Shown here piece by piece: positions 17,180 through 27,900 of a stretch of DNA of 64,000 nucleotides. The stretch is from Ruminococcus flavefaciens ATCC 19208 (lineage in GTDB: Bacteria; Bacillota; Clostridia; Oscillospirales; Ruminococcaceae): the NCBI RefSeq assembly GCF_000518765.1, contig NZ_KI912494.1, positions 1 to 64,000 of the forward strand, in the 5' to 3' direction. The stretch's first letter is position 1. The number at the start of each line of letters is the position of its first letter. The notes below the pieces were generated by a model. It made no database searches. It had not been told where the DNA came from and was given only the letters and a program-made list of their open reading frames with translations. The position numbers were made by a program, and so were the translations under genes.

Positions 17180-19843
17180 ATGAATATTAGAATTAATAAA
17201 GCTTACAAAAAAGCTTTGACTGTCGTTTTAACATCAGCTTTAACATTAACAAATCACGTTCCGTTTTTTACAATTGGTGCAGATAATGAAAAAGCTGTAG
17301 TTATCAATGAAGTGTGTACAAAAAATACCGCCGCAGCTGCACCTGACGGCAATTTCTATGATTTTGCAGAGCTGTACAATCCCACCGATGAAGCCATATC
17401 TTTGAGCGGATATTCGCTCTCTGATGATATAAACGAACCGAAGAAGTATGTTTTTCCTGATGATGCCGTTATTAACGCGGGCGGTTTCTATGTTGTATAC
17501 TGTGATGTAAAAGAGGAGAGTTCGGTAGAAGGTACAACATTCGGCCTTTCAAAAAACGGGGAAACATTGCTGCTTTTTGACGCAAATGGTAATAAGCTTG
17601 AATATATGGAGATACCTGCACTTACAGACAACACTTCATATGGCAGGCTCCCTGACGGAAGTGAATGCTTCGGCGAACTGAGAGAGCTTTCTCCGGGCAG
17701 TTCCAATCCCGAAAACGCCTTTTCCATAAGTGTTCCCACGCCTGAATTCTCGCATGAGAGCGGCTTCTATGATTCGGAGTTCAGGCTTTCTCTTTCTGCG
17801 CCTGAGGGGTATAACATCTATTACACACTTGACGGAAGTGACCCGACTAAGAATTCAAAGCGTTATGATGTGCCCATAACCGTATATGACAGATCATCGG
17901 AAGAAAACGTGTATTCTGCAATAACAGATATAAAATATGGTGATTGTAATGCTCCCGAAAAGCCTGTGGATAAAGCAATGATCGTAAGGGCTGTCGCAGA
18001 AGATACTGACGGGAATATAAGTCCCATCGTTTCAAATACATATTTCGTTGGATACTCTGAAAATGATTATACAAGAAATATGCGCGTGATCTCACTTGTG
18101 ACCGATCCCGATAATCTTTTTGATTACGAAAAGGGAATATATGTAAACGGAAAAGGAGCCGATTCTGAATTCGGTCTTTCAAATTATCGGATGAGGGGCA
18201 AAGAATGGGAGCGCCCTGCAAATATAACTGTATTTGAAAACGGCAAGGCTTCGTACAGTACGAATATTGGCATACGTATTCGGGGAGGTACGTCGCGTGA
18301 GGCGCCGCAGAAGAGTTTTACTTTATATGCACGCAGTGAATACGGTCCGCGAAAAATGGAGTATGACTTTTACAACGGTAAGCTGAAAAATGTCAGCGGA
18401 AAAGTTATTGATTCATTTGACACCATATCGCTCCGAAACGGCGGCAATGACGAAAAAACAAAGATACGCGACCGTCTTAATCAGGAACTGGCAGAGAACA
18501 GGAACTTCGGCACACAGATGCAGACAGAATGCGTTTTATTCATTGACGGCGAATTCTGGGGACTTTATAATATCACTGAAAGAATTGATGAAAGCTATGT
18601 CGCCGCTCATTACAAGGTCAAAGAAAAAGATGTAATATGCGTTGATAGCAATACGGCGCTTTCTCCCGAAATATCGGAAATGTATGATAAGGTGAGCGAT
18701 ATTGTCCGCGATACGGACAGCGGTGATCTTTACGACAGATTATCCGAGGTCATAGACATGAAAAACTATATGAACTATATTGCTGTCGAATTGATTATCG
18801 GAAATGCCGATTCAGGCGACAATAATACTGCTTTCTGGAAAACAAGGACTGTTGACAGTACCGATCCTTATGCTGACGGTAAACTGCGATTTGTAATTTA
18901 TGATACAGAATCAGGTCAGGCGATATATTGGAGCAGTGCCGCAGAGGACAATAATTTCAAAACAAAAACCATAACAGGTGACTGGAGCTACAGTATTCTT
19001 TTTGCTATGCTTAAAAACAGCGAAAAAGCCCGTACTGAATTCATGCGTATTTACTTTGATCTTTGCAATGAAAATTACAGAGCCGACAATGTTCTGCGCA
19101 GACTCGATGAGCTGATCTCAGCGTATAAAGCTCCTATGACAGAGACATTTGAACGTTTTTCGTATGAAAGCTATGCGCTCGGTGAAAAGCTGGAGCTTGA
19201 TGCAGAGGAAAAATATGAAAATGAGGTCGTCAGGCTGCGGGATTACTGGAAGGTAAGGGATAAATATGCCAAATCTCAGCTTATTGAGTACCTTGGCGAC
19301 CTGATAAGCGGTGAAACATATCAGGTGACTCTGGATAATAATGCCGATCAGGGCAGTATACAGTTCAATACGCTTTGTCTTGACTGTAGCAGCGGTAACA
19401 ACTGGCAGGGGGATTATCCGCAGGAATTGCCAATAACGCTTAAAGCTGTTCCAAAATCTGGATATAAGTTCCTGTGCTGGGAAATAAGCGGTGCTGAATT
19501 CTCGTCAGGCAGCAAAACAAGTGCCGAGGCTGTTCTGAAAGCTAATGACAGTAATGTTGATATAAAGGCGGTATATGCTTCTGAGGAAACGTTTACGGAT
19601 ATGCTCTGGGGCGATGCTAACTGCGACGGTCAGGTGGATATGTCAGATGCAGTTATTATTATGCAGGCACTTGCAAATCCCAATAAATACGGATTAGGCG
19701 GAACATCGCCAAGTGCTGTAACCGAAAAAGGCAGTATACAGGCAGATGTTGACATAACTGCTGTTGGTATTACAGGAAACGATGCATTAAAAATACAGAA
19801 ATATCTTCTCGGGATCGTAAAAAGTCTTGAACCAAATAAATAA
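17180..19843 (+). CDS. secreted CotH-family protein with lamin-tail, chitobiase-C-like and dockerin domains
   Basis: 887 residues. A signal peptide (1-33) is followed by a lamin-tail domain (about 37-140, VVINEVCTKN...FAELYNPTDEAISLSGYSL). Next is a chitobiase/hexosaminidase C-terminal-like domain (about 195-290, YYTLDGSDPT), then a CotH kinase-like domain (about 295-690). Its expected residues include RMRGKEWERPANITVF, the glycine-rich IRIRGGTSREAPQKSF, and GLYNITERID. A beta-repeat domain follows (about 715-805), then a C-terminal LANPNKYG-type dockerin (about 810-880). CotH proteins with dockerins occur in ruminococcal cellulosomes; CotH of Bacillus is a spore-coat protein kinase. The ribosome site (TAGAGAT) is weak. 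Extracellular kinase activity is not proven. Confidence 0.88.
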   Translation: MNIRINKAYKKALTVVLTSALTLTNHVPFFTIGADNEKAVVINEVCTKNTAAAAPDGNFYDFAELYNPTDEAISLSGYSLSDDINEPKKYVFPDDAVINAGGFYVVYCDVKEESSVEGTTFGLSKNGETLLLFDANGNKLEYMEIPALTDNTSYGRLPDGSECFGELRELSPGSSNPENAFSISVPTPEFSHESGFYDSEFRLSLSAPEGYNIYYTLDGSDPTKNSKRYDVPITVYDRSSEENVYSAITDIKYGDCNAPEKPVDKAMIVRAVAEDTDGNISPIVSNTYFVGYSENDYTRNMRVISLVTDPDNLFDYEKGIYVNGKGADSEFGLSNYRMRGKEWERPANITVFENGKASYSTNIGIRIRGGTSREAPQKSFTLYARSEYGPRKMEYDFYNGKLKNVSGKVIDSFDTISLRNGGNDEKTKIRDRLNQELAENRNFGTQMQTECVLFIDGEFWGLYNITERIDESYVAAHYKVKEKDVICVDSNTALSPEISEMYDKVSDIVRDTDSGDLYDRLSEVIDMKNYMNYIAVELIIGNADSGDNNTAFWKTRTVDSTDPYADGKLRFVIYDTESGQAIYWSSAAEDNNFKTKTITGDWSYSILFAMLKNSEKARTEFMRIYFDLCNENYRADNVLRRLDELISAYKAPMTETFERFSYESYALGEKLELDAEEKYENEVVRLRDYWKVRDKYAKSQLIEYLGDLISGETYQVTLDNNADQGSIQFNTLCLDCSSGNNWQGDYPQELPITLKAVPKSGYKFLCWEISGAEFSSGSKTSAEAVLKANDSNVDIKAVYASEETFTDMLWGDANCDGQVDMSDAVIIMQALANPNKYGLGGTSPSAVTEKGSIQADVDITAVGITGNDALKIQKYLLGIVKSLEPNK

Positions 19844-19935
19844 AGCTTCTCTTTATAGAGAATTTTGATATATTCAATAGCTTAATGACATCATGACTAT
19901 GTCAGACTTAATTCTTGTTCCAATATATTTCCTTT

Positions 19936-19990
19936 CATTTCATCAAGTTAAAACAGGCAAAAATAGCGGCTCACTTCGGTGAGCCGCTTC
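19936..19990. repeat. dispersed hairpin element, copy C, likely bidirectional terminator
   Basis: CATTTCATCAAG arm, GGCAAAAATAGC, then a 9-bp stem GCGGCTCAC (19966-19974) with a TTCG loop pairing to 19979-19987. It lies between the convergent CotH and GGDEF genes. Confidence 0.7.
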
Positions 19991-20096
19991 TGAATGTATT
20001 ATATAGCCTGCGAAGCTCCGAAACAACTTATCATATCGTATTTCGGAATACTTTTATTGATGAGTATATTAATGATATGATACTCTGCATGCCATC

Positions 20097-21533
20097 TCAA
20101 TTGCCATCTGACCGGTTCTGTTTGCGTCTGTCCTTTTCGGGATGCAGTCTGTAGTATTCCTGCTTGTCCTTATACATACGTTCATCGGTAGTTTTCATTG
20201 TGTTACGGATATCATATTTACCTGTGACATGAACATAACCGACCGCAAAGCTCACATCAGGTGTACTGTCGGCAAGCGTCCGAAGCTGTTGCACCTGCTG
20301 AGTCAATTTCTCCTCGGAAATATCGGGACAGAAAATAAAGAACTCATCGCCGCCGGCACGGTAGATCTCATAGTCGCCGAATGCAAGCTTCAGAAGAGCA
20401 GCTGCTCTTATAAGCAGCTTGTCGCCTGCATCATGACCTTCATCATCGTTAACATTTTTAAGACCGTTCAGATCAGCTAAAACTACTCCCATTTCATTCG
20501 GCAGATTTGTCTCACCTGATACAAGCTTATCAACACGTTCATTCATAGAATTGCGGTTGAACAACTGTGTGAGACCATCAACTGTGCTTTTGAATTCCAA
20601 CTGTGAAACAAACTGATGATTAGCTATAACGGCAGAAATAAGGAAAGTAGTCAATTCGAGTGTTTCCTTGATCTGCATCATTTTTTTCGCATCGTAATTG
20701 GCAGCCCAGAGGAAGCCTACGAGTGTATTGTTATTTCTAACAGCGTAAAGAATAATGTTCCTGATACCATAATCGCACAATGACTTATACCATATGGGAT
20801 CTCGTTCCTTTATCACGCTCAGATCATCAAGCAGCAGGCAGTCGCTGTCTGCAAGATCTTCCTTCCAAGCCATAGCTACTTCAAAAGGTGATCGTCCCAT
20901 ATCAGAAGAAAACTCTTCTATTATTTCTCGCTTTTCACCTTCCTCATTGATGAAATGGCATTGTGTACTGTTAACATCGACTGTATACAAAGCGCACCAC
21001 TCTGCTTTGCATATTTTTTTGACCTCGCCCACAGCTGCTGTCATTGCCTGATAAAAATCAGGGGTTTGATGCAGTTTCAGACTTATATTCATTACTGCTG
21101 ATGAAACTTCATCTGAATGCTGTGACATATAATCTGTGTCGGGTTTAAATGAGCGTGTCGTTATGTATAAACAATATGCTGTTCGCGGTGATGTATTAGG
21201 CTCTCCCTTTTCATTGAGAATATTGCCTTCTTCGTCCAGTGGAAGATAAAAGCCCTTTATCCATATTCCGAACGCATTTACATATGAGTACAATGGCTCA
21301 TTATTGACGGCACTGCTGTATATGAATTTTTCCATATTTATCTCAGTAAAGTATCTGCGCAGAGGAACGCCGGGGTAAAAAACAGGTGCATCGGAATTGA
21401 AATTGAACATCATTTCTTTCAGGTTATTGATCGCCATAATACGGATTTCGCTGTAGCTTCCGTCCGGCAAAATATCAAAAGCGTATACACCCGCAATGAT
21501 TTTGAATTTATTAACTAATGCTTGAAGATCCAT
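20097..21533 (-). CDS. GAF-GGDEF diguanylate cyclase
   Basis: 478 residues, soluble. The N-terminal part (about 1-145) is unassigned. A GAF-like sensor domain spans about 150-295 (AVGEVKKICKAEWCALYTVD...). A GGDEF domain spans about 320-465, with DGLTQLFNRNS, ADLNGLKNVND and an intact active site AGGDEFFIF, so cyclic-di-GMP synthesis is likely. The inhibitory RxxD site is incomplete: the position five residues before GGDEF reads AFGD. I chose ATG 21533 (MDLQALVNKF), preceded by AAGGAGGGGC. It is a single-gene unit. Confidence 0.9.
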   Translation of the reverse strand: MDLQALVNKFKIIAGVYAFDILPDGSYSEIRIMAINNLKEMMFNFNSDAPVFYPGVPLRRYFTEINMEKFIYSSAVNNEPLYSYVNAFGIWIKGFYLPLDEEGNILNEKGEPNTSPRTAYCLYITTRSFKPDTDYMSQHSDEVSSAVMNISLKLHQTPDFYQAMTAAVGEVKKICKAEWCALYTVDVNSTQCHFINEEGEKREIIEEFSSDMGRSPFEVAMAWKEDLADSDCLLLDDLSVIKERDPIWYKSLCDYGIRNIILYAVRNNNTLVGFLWAANYDAKKMMQIKETLELTTFLISAVIANHQFVSQLEFKSTVDGLTQLFNRNSMNERVDKLVSGETNLPNEMGVVLADLNGLKNVNDDEGHDAGDKLLIRAAALLKLAFGDYEIYRAGGDEFFIFCPDISEEKLTQQVQQLRTLADSTPDVSFAVGYVHVTGKYDIRNTMKTTDERMYKDKQEYYRLHPEKDRRKQNRSDGN

Positions 21534-21743
21534 AATAGCCCCTCCTTTAGTACTGCCTTTCATTCAAAATAATATTTTCAACGGCAAAGCGCAGAGACAT
21601 CACATCTAATTTTGTACTAATATTATACCATAATTTTATGAATATTCCATTAATTTACTTTGATTAATGATAGCTGTATTTAAAATATTCGTGACTTTAA
21701 TTAATATATTATCTTTGCTCCTTTATGATATGGGGGATTTTAA
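21534..21743. other. upstream region of the GGDEF gene
   Basis: AT-rich sequence with a minus-strand TATAAT-like -10 near 21625 (ATTATACCAT on the plus strand). No other gene is seen. Confidence 0.4.
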
Positions 21744-21959
21744 TTTGATTTACTGGATAAACATAGCAGAAACAGCTTTGTAACTTTGAGCAGTTTCGGG
21801 GGAGCTTGGACTTTTAATTCGTTATACAAAATGTTTATCAGACGGAATGTTACAGAGCACGATGCCTATATTTTTGCCAATAAGGACTGGCTGTACGATC
21901 TTTTTTCTGTCAAGCGGACTTATATAATAAATGAAATGTGGTATTATTTTTTCTCCTGA
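21744..21959 (+). pseudogene. possible 3' remnant of a lost gene
   Basis: A frame of about 71 codons with no good start reads as plausible protein (...SSFGGAWTFNSLYKMFIRR...KDWLYDLFSVKR...) and ends at TGA 21959, overlapping the end of the transglutaminase-like gene by 16 nt. An internal ATG at 21831 gives 42 residues but lacks a ribosome site. No family is recognised; chance coding is possible. Confidence 0.2.
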
Positions 21960-23029
21960 TTGACAAAAATATTTAGCATTCTCTTGTCATCGTTATAGCC
22001 GTAAGAGATACTGCTGCCTTCCGGGATCACTTCGTACATTTCATTGACACCGCATGAATTTGCCATTGACTCCTTGGCATTTTCATAGGCTTTATCGTCT
22101 GCAAACACCAACTCGATCTTTTTTTCCCCTGCGTGTCTGCGCATTACATCAGTTATTGCATCAATATCAAAGCTTTTAAGGTATGAACCGTCAACGGTAT
22201 AGTAATATTTGTCAAGAGAATCGCATTTGGGAACAAAATAGTTATTTCCTTTTTCAAGGTCATGTTCAAGCTTGAAGTGTTCATTGTCAGCCATAAAGAA
22301 ATAATGTGTGATAGAATTTATACTGCTGTCTTCGTAAACGGGATCGTCCCATGCAGTATCCACCCAGTAGTATTTTCCGTCAAGTCTGACATAGTTCCAC
22401 GAATGACCGCCGTTGTAAACGTTTCCGCATTCAAAGCCGAGCCTTTTCATAATATACTGAAATGCCTGTGTATATCCATTGTTCTGCGTGCTTTTCCTGA
22501 CGAGACAGCCATATACTGTATTGGTATACTTGTCGGTATCGTCCAGCTGATAGTGCGTATTGTTTACAATGGTATCATGTACAAAAAGTATCTTTTCCCA
22601 GTCAGAAGCACCGTCGGGAATATCCTTTATTATGCTGTCAGCGGCATCTGAGACTTTTTCACACATTTTCTTTACATCATCAATAGACGTATTACTGTCA
22701 AGAGGAGATATGTTCAGCTGATTGTAATTAGTATTGCCGGCATGTAAAATTGACGATGTATCTGTCCAGAAGAACTCAGGGTTATCATCTGTTACCCTAC
22801 TACTTACGGCAAATATTGTAGTTGAGGAATTGTTGTCCGATATCAGTACCTGTGTTTGAAATTCTGCGATGCTTTTATATATGATATCATATAGCTTTTC
22901 TTCATTGTCCGCGTATTCAACATTGGGTTCCTGCTGTCTGATACTATAATCTTCATAATAATCAGAGTTTTCAGCGCAGCTGCACAGAAAAAGCAATAAA
23001 GCCATAGACATTATCTTTAACGCTTTCAT
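21944..23029 (-). CDS. transglutaminase-like lipoprotein lacking the catalytic cysteine
   Basis: 361 residues. A lipoprotein signal ends at LCSCAE (Cys18). A transglutaminase-core fold covers about 145-235: HDTIVNNTHY, NNGYTQAFQYIMKRLGFECG, GGHSWNYVRLDGKYYWVDTAWDDP. The catalytic triad of this family is Cys-His-Asp. His209 and Asp224 are present, but the Cys position (xCxGY) is Asn183, so protease or cross-linking activity is not expected. The C-terminal part ends in a beta-rich domain. The start follows AGGGAGATCTAA. It may be a binding-only pseudoenzyme on the outer membrane face. Confidence 0.8.
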   Translation of the reverse strand: MKALKIMSMALLLFLCSCAENSDYYEDYSIRQQEPNVEYADNEEKLYDIIYKSIAEFQTQVLISDNNSSTTIFAVSSRVTDDNPEFFWTDTSSILHAGNTNYNQLNISPLDSNTSIDDVKKMCEKVSDAADSIIKDIPDGASDWEKILFVHDTIVNNTHYQLDDTDKYTNTVYGCLVRKSTQNNGYTQAFQYIMKRLGFECGNVYNGGHSWNYVRLDGKYYWVDTAWDDPVYEDSSINSITHYFFMADNEHFKLEHDLEKGNNYFVPKCDSLDKYYYTVDGSYLKSFDIDAITDVMRRHAGEKKIELVFADDKAYENAKESMANSCGVNEMYEVIPEGSSISYGYNDDKRMLNIFVNQEKK

Positions 23030-23166
23030 TTAGATCTCCCTTCAATTTTTATATTTTTATGATGCCACATTATTAAGTATTTGTCAAGCTGATTTTGTAT
23101 ATTAATGATTAATTGCTATTATCATTACACAATGATATTTCAATACAATTTCGATAGTTTCCACAG

Positions 23167-23217
23167 CCATTTCATCAAGAAAATGGGTAAAAAAAGCGGC
23201 TCACCGAAGTGAGCCGT
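23167..23217. repeat. dispersed hairpin element, copy D, terminator
   Basis: CATTTCATCAAG arm, then CGGCTCAC (23197-23204), CGAA loop, GTGAGCCG (23209-23216). It lies just past the stop of the anti-sigma gene at 23229 and probably terminates that operon. Confidence 0.7.
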
Positions 23218-23228
23218 AAATCGTGTTA

Positions 23229-24197
23229 TCAGTCAAGAATGTCAAGGCGCATACCTATTTCTTCACCATGCTGTCTGAGATAAGACAGCTGCGTTTTTGT
23301 AAGCCATGCCTCCTCAGGGGGCTGAGTCCACGGGTGATCGGGAGTTTTGCGCCATATCCAGCCGGAACTCAGGTTAATATAATACCATGTTCCGTCGGGA
23401 GCGAGCAGCACATATTCGGGAATACCGTCGCAGGTATCCGGTGAGTAACTCAGACTTGCAAGGCTTTCAAATATATCAAGGTCTGCAAAGCCGTCAGGGT
23501 CATCGACAATAGGCTTTGTAGCAATTGGTTTTTGGCTGCCGTCGGGCGAAGTCACCACAGGGAATTCCTGTGCATGGTTTATGAAGTTATCTACGTTATC
23601 TGGCTTTGTAGAGATCGGCAGTTCTACGCCGTCAGGTGTAGTTACTACAGGGAAATCTTTTGCGTGGTCTGCGAAATCTTCTGCGCCTGTCTTTGGTGCC
23701 TGAGTTGTTTCACTGCTGCTGTCTTGATATATTCTATTTATCTCAGCATACATCGGATCAAGGTCAGTTGTTACTGCTGGTTTGTTTTCATCTCTCTCAG
23801 CGGCAGCAGTTGTATTTATATCTGAACTTTCTTTTGCTGTATTTCCGTTTTTATTTGTATCTGTAACCGATGACTCGTTATCGCTCACGTGTTCAAATGG
23901 CGAAGTCGCGTCAACTGCCGATATATCAGAGGGCAGAGCAGGTTCATCGAGCATAGGCGGACGATTTCTGAACATAAGCATACCCCCTGTACCAAGACCT
24001 GCCACAAGCAGAAATGCTGCGGCAATAAATGCAATTCGCTGCCATTTTCTTTCCTGATATATCTCAACTCCCGAAACAGTGATATTTCTTTCACTTTCGG
24101 GCTCAGATGATGGCTGATGCTCTGTATTTATCTCAGCTTCTTTTATAAGGTCTTCGTCAATAAGGTCGATGACTTTAAATAATTTCAGCTTATTCAT
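23229..24197 (-). CDS. transmembrane anti-sigma factor-like protein
   Basis: 322 residues, one membrane segment (about 54-76). The cytoplasmic part (1-53) should bind the ECF sigma factor encoded just upstream, with which it overlaps by 8 nt. It ends with TVSGVEIY at the membrane, a motif shared with three other anti-sigma proteins here. The outside part has a Thr/Asp-rich linker, then two 27-residue tandem repeats (174-200 and 203-229; FADHAKDFPVVTTPDG and FINHAQEFPVVTSPDG). A C-terminal domain with APDGTWYYINLSSGWIW follows. No zinc-finger anti-sigma motif is present. Assignment rests on gene order, topology and paralogues. Confidence 0.75.
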   Translation of the reverse strand: MNKLKLFKVIDLIDEDLIKEAEINTEHQPSSEPESERNITVSGVEIYQERKWQRIAFIAAAFLLVAGLGTGGMLMFRNRPPMLDEPALPSDISAVDATSPFEHVSDNESSVTDTNKNGNTAKESSDINTTAAAERDENKPAVTTDLDPMYAEINRIYQDSSSETTQAPKTGAEDFADHAKDFPVVTTPDGVELPISTKPDNVDNFINHAQEFPVVTSPDGSQKPIATKPIVDDPDGFADLDIFESLASLSYSPDTCDGIPEYVLLAPDGTWYYINLSSGWIWRKTPDHPWTQPPEEAWLTKTQLSYLRQHGEEIGMRLDILD

Positions 24198-24744
24198 GAT
24201 CGTAACCTTCTTTCTTTAAATAAGCTTTCAGTTTTTTTCGTGTCCGAAAAAGATAAGTTGCAGCTGTACGCTCTTTTATACCGTAATATTCAGCGATCTG
24301 TGCAAGACTGTCACCGTACCAGTAACGCCTTATGAATATTTTTCTGAGCAGCTCGTCCTGAGTTCTCAGGAAACGGCTTATAGCCTCGGCAAGAGCTTTT
24401 CCCTCGCCCATATCCTCTCTGTAGTCGGGGATACATTCCGATAGCTCCTCCAGCGAGACCGCAAATTTACTGCTGCGTTTTTCTGCGGAATTGTATTTGA
24501 GTTTATCCAGTGCCTTGTTTTTGACTGTGTGACAGAGATAGGTTTTCAGATCACTTGGCTCGTCAGGCGGAATATTGCTCCACACCTCGTAATATGCCGA
24601 ATTCACGCATTCCTCCATGTCCTGACGGTGAGAGAGGATATTTCCTGCGATATAAAAACAGAGCTTATTGTATTTTCGCTGCAATTCCGATATTGCTGTT
24701 TCATCTCTTTTGCGGAACAATTCTATTATTGAATCATCATCCAT
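24190..24744 (-). CDS. ECF RNA polymerase sigma factor
   Basis: 184 residues with sigma region 2 (about 8-75, DMEECVNSAYYEVWSNI) and region 4 (about 115-175, YWYGDSLAQIAEYYGIKERT). It directs RNA polymerase to alternative promoters when released by its membrane partner. The start follows GAAAGGAGGCTCAGCC. It is the most divergent of the eight sigma factors in the window, has no dockerin neighbour in its own operon and probably autoregulates through the site at 24817-24850. Confidence 0.9.
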   Translation of the reverse strand: MDDDSIIELFRKRDETAISELQRKYNKLCFYIAGNILSHRQDMEECVNSAYYEVWSNIPPDEPSDLKTYLCHTVKNKALDKLKYNSAEKRSSKFAVSLEELSECIPDYREDMGEGKALAEAISRFLRTQDELLRKIFIRRYWYGDSLAQIAEYYGIKERTAATYLFRTRKKLKAYLKKEGYDHE

Positions 24745-24816
24745 GGCTGAGCCTCCTTTCGTGAGGCATGAGGTCCTCTTACCTATATAGTTGAATTATT
24801 GCAGCGGATATTTCAC

Positions 24817-24850
24817 TTTTACGGAAATTTTTTAAACTGATAAAAGTTGC
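24817..24850 (-). promoter_or_regulatory. candidate ECF promoter for the 24.7-kb sigma operon
   Basis: On the minus strand GCAACTTTT (24842-24850), with the AAC core usual in ECF -35 elements, is followed by CCGTAAAA (24817-24824) 17 nt later. Confidence 0.45.
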
Positions 24851-24893
24851 AAACAGCGAGGCGGCGTTCCCGACATTGGTTTTTACACGATAA

Positions 24894-24924
24894 AAGCAGC
24901 CTGTACTTAAAGTACAGGCTGCTT
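24894..24924 (-). terminator. terminator of the sigma/anti-sigma/dockerin operon at 25-29.8 kb
   Basis: A 14-bp stem starting AAGCAGCCTGTACTT with an AA loop lies just past the stop of the 1051-residue dockerin protein. Confidence 0.75.
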
Positions 24925-24941
24925 ACGGTATAAGGTAAATA

Positions 24942-27900
24942 TCAGGTTATTGCGTCTACACCCAAGCCGTTAGCAACGGAAATATCAAGTCCGTAACGTG
25001 CAGTATTATCAAGAGAAAGTGCATTGAACTCATCGGCAGTTACGTAAATTACCAGACGCTTCGGGTCGTTCATGTACTCATATCTGATGTTCTGCTTATC
25101 GAGCTGTTTTACGGCTTCATTGGCTATGTATTTGTAATAAGCCTTTTCAGCTTCGTCATTGGCAATACGGTTTTCTTTCATTAATTCGTTGATATCGAGT
25201 CTGAGTTCTTCTTCAAGAAATTCGCCGTCAACGATATACTTTGAAAGGAGCTCTTCACCAAAGTATTCCATTCTGTCCTCGTACCATTCCTGAGTCCATT
25301 TCATGCCGTTTGGAGTACCTGTTGTGTAGACCATTTCACCGTATTTCAGCGTAGGACCGTATCCCATAAGGTCGCGGAGCTTTTCCATGTACTCACCGTA
25401 ATTTGCGTTTGCATACTCTGATAATTTTTTGCCTTTATATACAAAGTTGTAGTCAGGACTCATTGAAAGCCTGAAGTTTATAGCGAGCACTTCGTCACTT
25501 GGCTTGCGGAGCTTTTCATACAGGTTTGACATTACTTCCTTGCCATTCCATTTCGCATAAATGGAATCATAGAACATGATGTCATCATCGGATTTAGCTT
25601 CATAAGCTATCTGCGCAGCTTCCCAGCCGTTATTGCTGATGCCGACACCGTCCTCACCTACATAGAAATATATCGTCTGCTCCATGCCTGTGAAATCACT
25701 TGTGGCATTAAGCGTGTTTTCTCCGTCTGCTTTCCAGCCAAATCTGAATGTGACGCAGCCTGTGCTGCCTGTTTCGTAGTTGGAGAAGTCTATTTCAGCA
25801 GTTTCGTGGTGGTAAAGGTCATAGCAGCCAATGTTTGGACTGATATCAAGTGCCTTCATATCTTCCTTTGTGAATTCATTGGTGTACTCGCTTGTTTCGC
25901 CGTTTATGAGGAGCCTCTCATCGTCGATTTTTTTATAGTTTTCAGTAGCCGTTATGCTGTATTCGTGGTGTCCTGAATTTGGATAGCCCTCAGAATCATA
26001 ATCGGAATATTTCTGACGTGATAAGATATCTCCCATAGCCATATCTACTTTGAGAACTTCGCCCTTTGCACAGAAGGAATTGCAGTTCAGTACAAGCTTT
26101 TGTGTTGTGGAAGCAGCTGTGCTCTCAGCTCCGCCTATAAGGTATTCGGAGTTGTCAATGTTTGCAGAGCTTATGTCAAGGAGCTTAGCCATATAAGTGT
26201 TATCCACATTTGGATAATCGGCAAGCAATGGATTACCTGTGAGTATATAAACGTGCTTGTCATCGAACCACTTTATCTGAGAAAGTTTGCCTTTTGTATA
26301 AATGTATAATTTGTCGTCAAATTCATAATATGCATTATCTGCATCTGTATCGGCATTTCTCATATCTGATTTGTTGATCTGAACATCTGTAAGCTTTGGA
26401 TAAGCCAGGTAATCTTCTGAATAATGCGGACGATCATTTATTATCAAATCATAGGTCTTTCCTGAACCATCATTAAATATGTAGAAAAGTGAGAAAGTGT
26501 TATCGTACATCCAGTGACTGTTTATGGAGAACTGAACGAACTTTCCGTACTGAGTGAGCTGATCATAGGTAACTATCTTGTTTGCAAGGTCGTTTTCCTC
26601 GATATATTTTGTATATTCCTCATAGCTGTTGAAGCCTATTGTCGTAGGCTCGGAAGGAGTAATATCTTTTTCAAGGCTTACCTTTTCGCAGTCTAAAACA
26701 TTGAGCAGACCTGTAAGATCAGCTTCGGTATCGAATGTTCTTACCTTGCAGTAATGACTGCTGTCAATGCTGAAAAATGCACTTATATCGTTTTTGCCGT
26801 TATCAAGGATAATGTACATATCATCAATAGTTTTTGCGACCTTGAAGCCCAGTCTGCTGTCAAAGTATTCCCTAAAGCTTGCCGAAGCATAATCTGAGTC
26901 ATTCAGATAGTAGCATATCTGGTATTTCTTGCCCTTATAGTTCACATTATAAATTATGCCGATGTCCTCATAACTCATGCGCGGCATAAGAGCCATTCCG
27001 TTCAGCTGTATTTTTTCAGCATCGTCTTTTTCTGTGAAATGATAGATATATCCCTCATTTTTGAAGCTTGCGAACATCTGCTTATAGCTGTCATGGTAGT
27101 GTTCATCATAATCCTTGAGATCATAATTGGCGATAGTAATGACAGCGTCATTAAGGCTTTTTACTCCGATAGGCTGAGCTGTTGGCTGCATAGGATCAAC
27201 TGTATCCGAGCCGTTTACAGCTGCGTTGTAGGCTTTTTCAGCATTTTCAATACTGTCACCTATGGCAGTGCCTTTTTCGCCAACATAGTAATACATAAAT
27301 CTTTTTGTTCCGTCAGTTGAAATGCCACTGCCCAGGTCATTTATATGTTTTGAATAGAACGAGAATGTTATACAGCCTTTGCTGCCTGCCTTGTAATCAG
27401 AAAAGTCTATCTCTGTAGTTTCATGGTGGTACAGATCATAGTTTTCAAATTTACTGCCGATATCAAACAGTTTAACGTCATCTTTTGAATATTCCTTTTG
27501 ATATTCGCCTGATACTCCGTTTACTTTAAGAGTATTATCCTCAAGTTTGTGATCGTAAATGCCGTCAGATGTATAAACATCATACTCGTATACTCCTGCT
27601 GTATCGTAGTTGAGAGAGTTAAGAACAATATCTCCCATAGCTGCATCGACCTTGAGCACTTCGCCTTTAGGGCAGAATGATTTGCACTTAACTAAAATTG
27701 TTGCTGACGGTAAAGGCTTTTCGCTGTTGATGTCATCATATCCTAAAAGAACGTCAGTATTATTCGTTTTTTCGATATCAAGTCCGAGAAGCATTTTCTG
27801 TATAGTCTGAGCGTCGCCGACTGTAAGCCCGTCGCCATCCATATCTGCATTTATCTTACCCTGTGCAGTAAGGTGGCTTTCTGCTGTACCGCTTTCGCCG

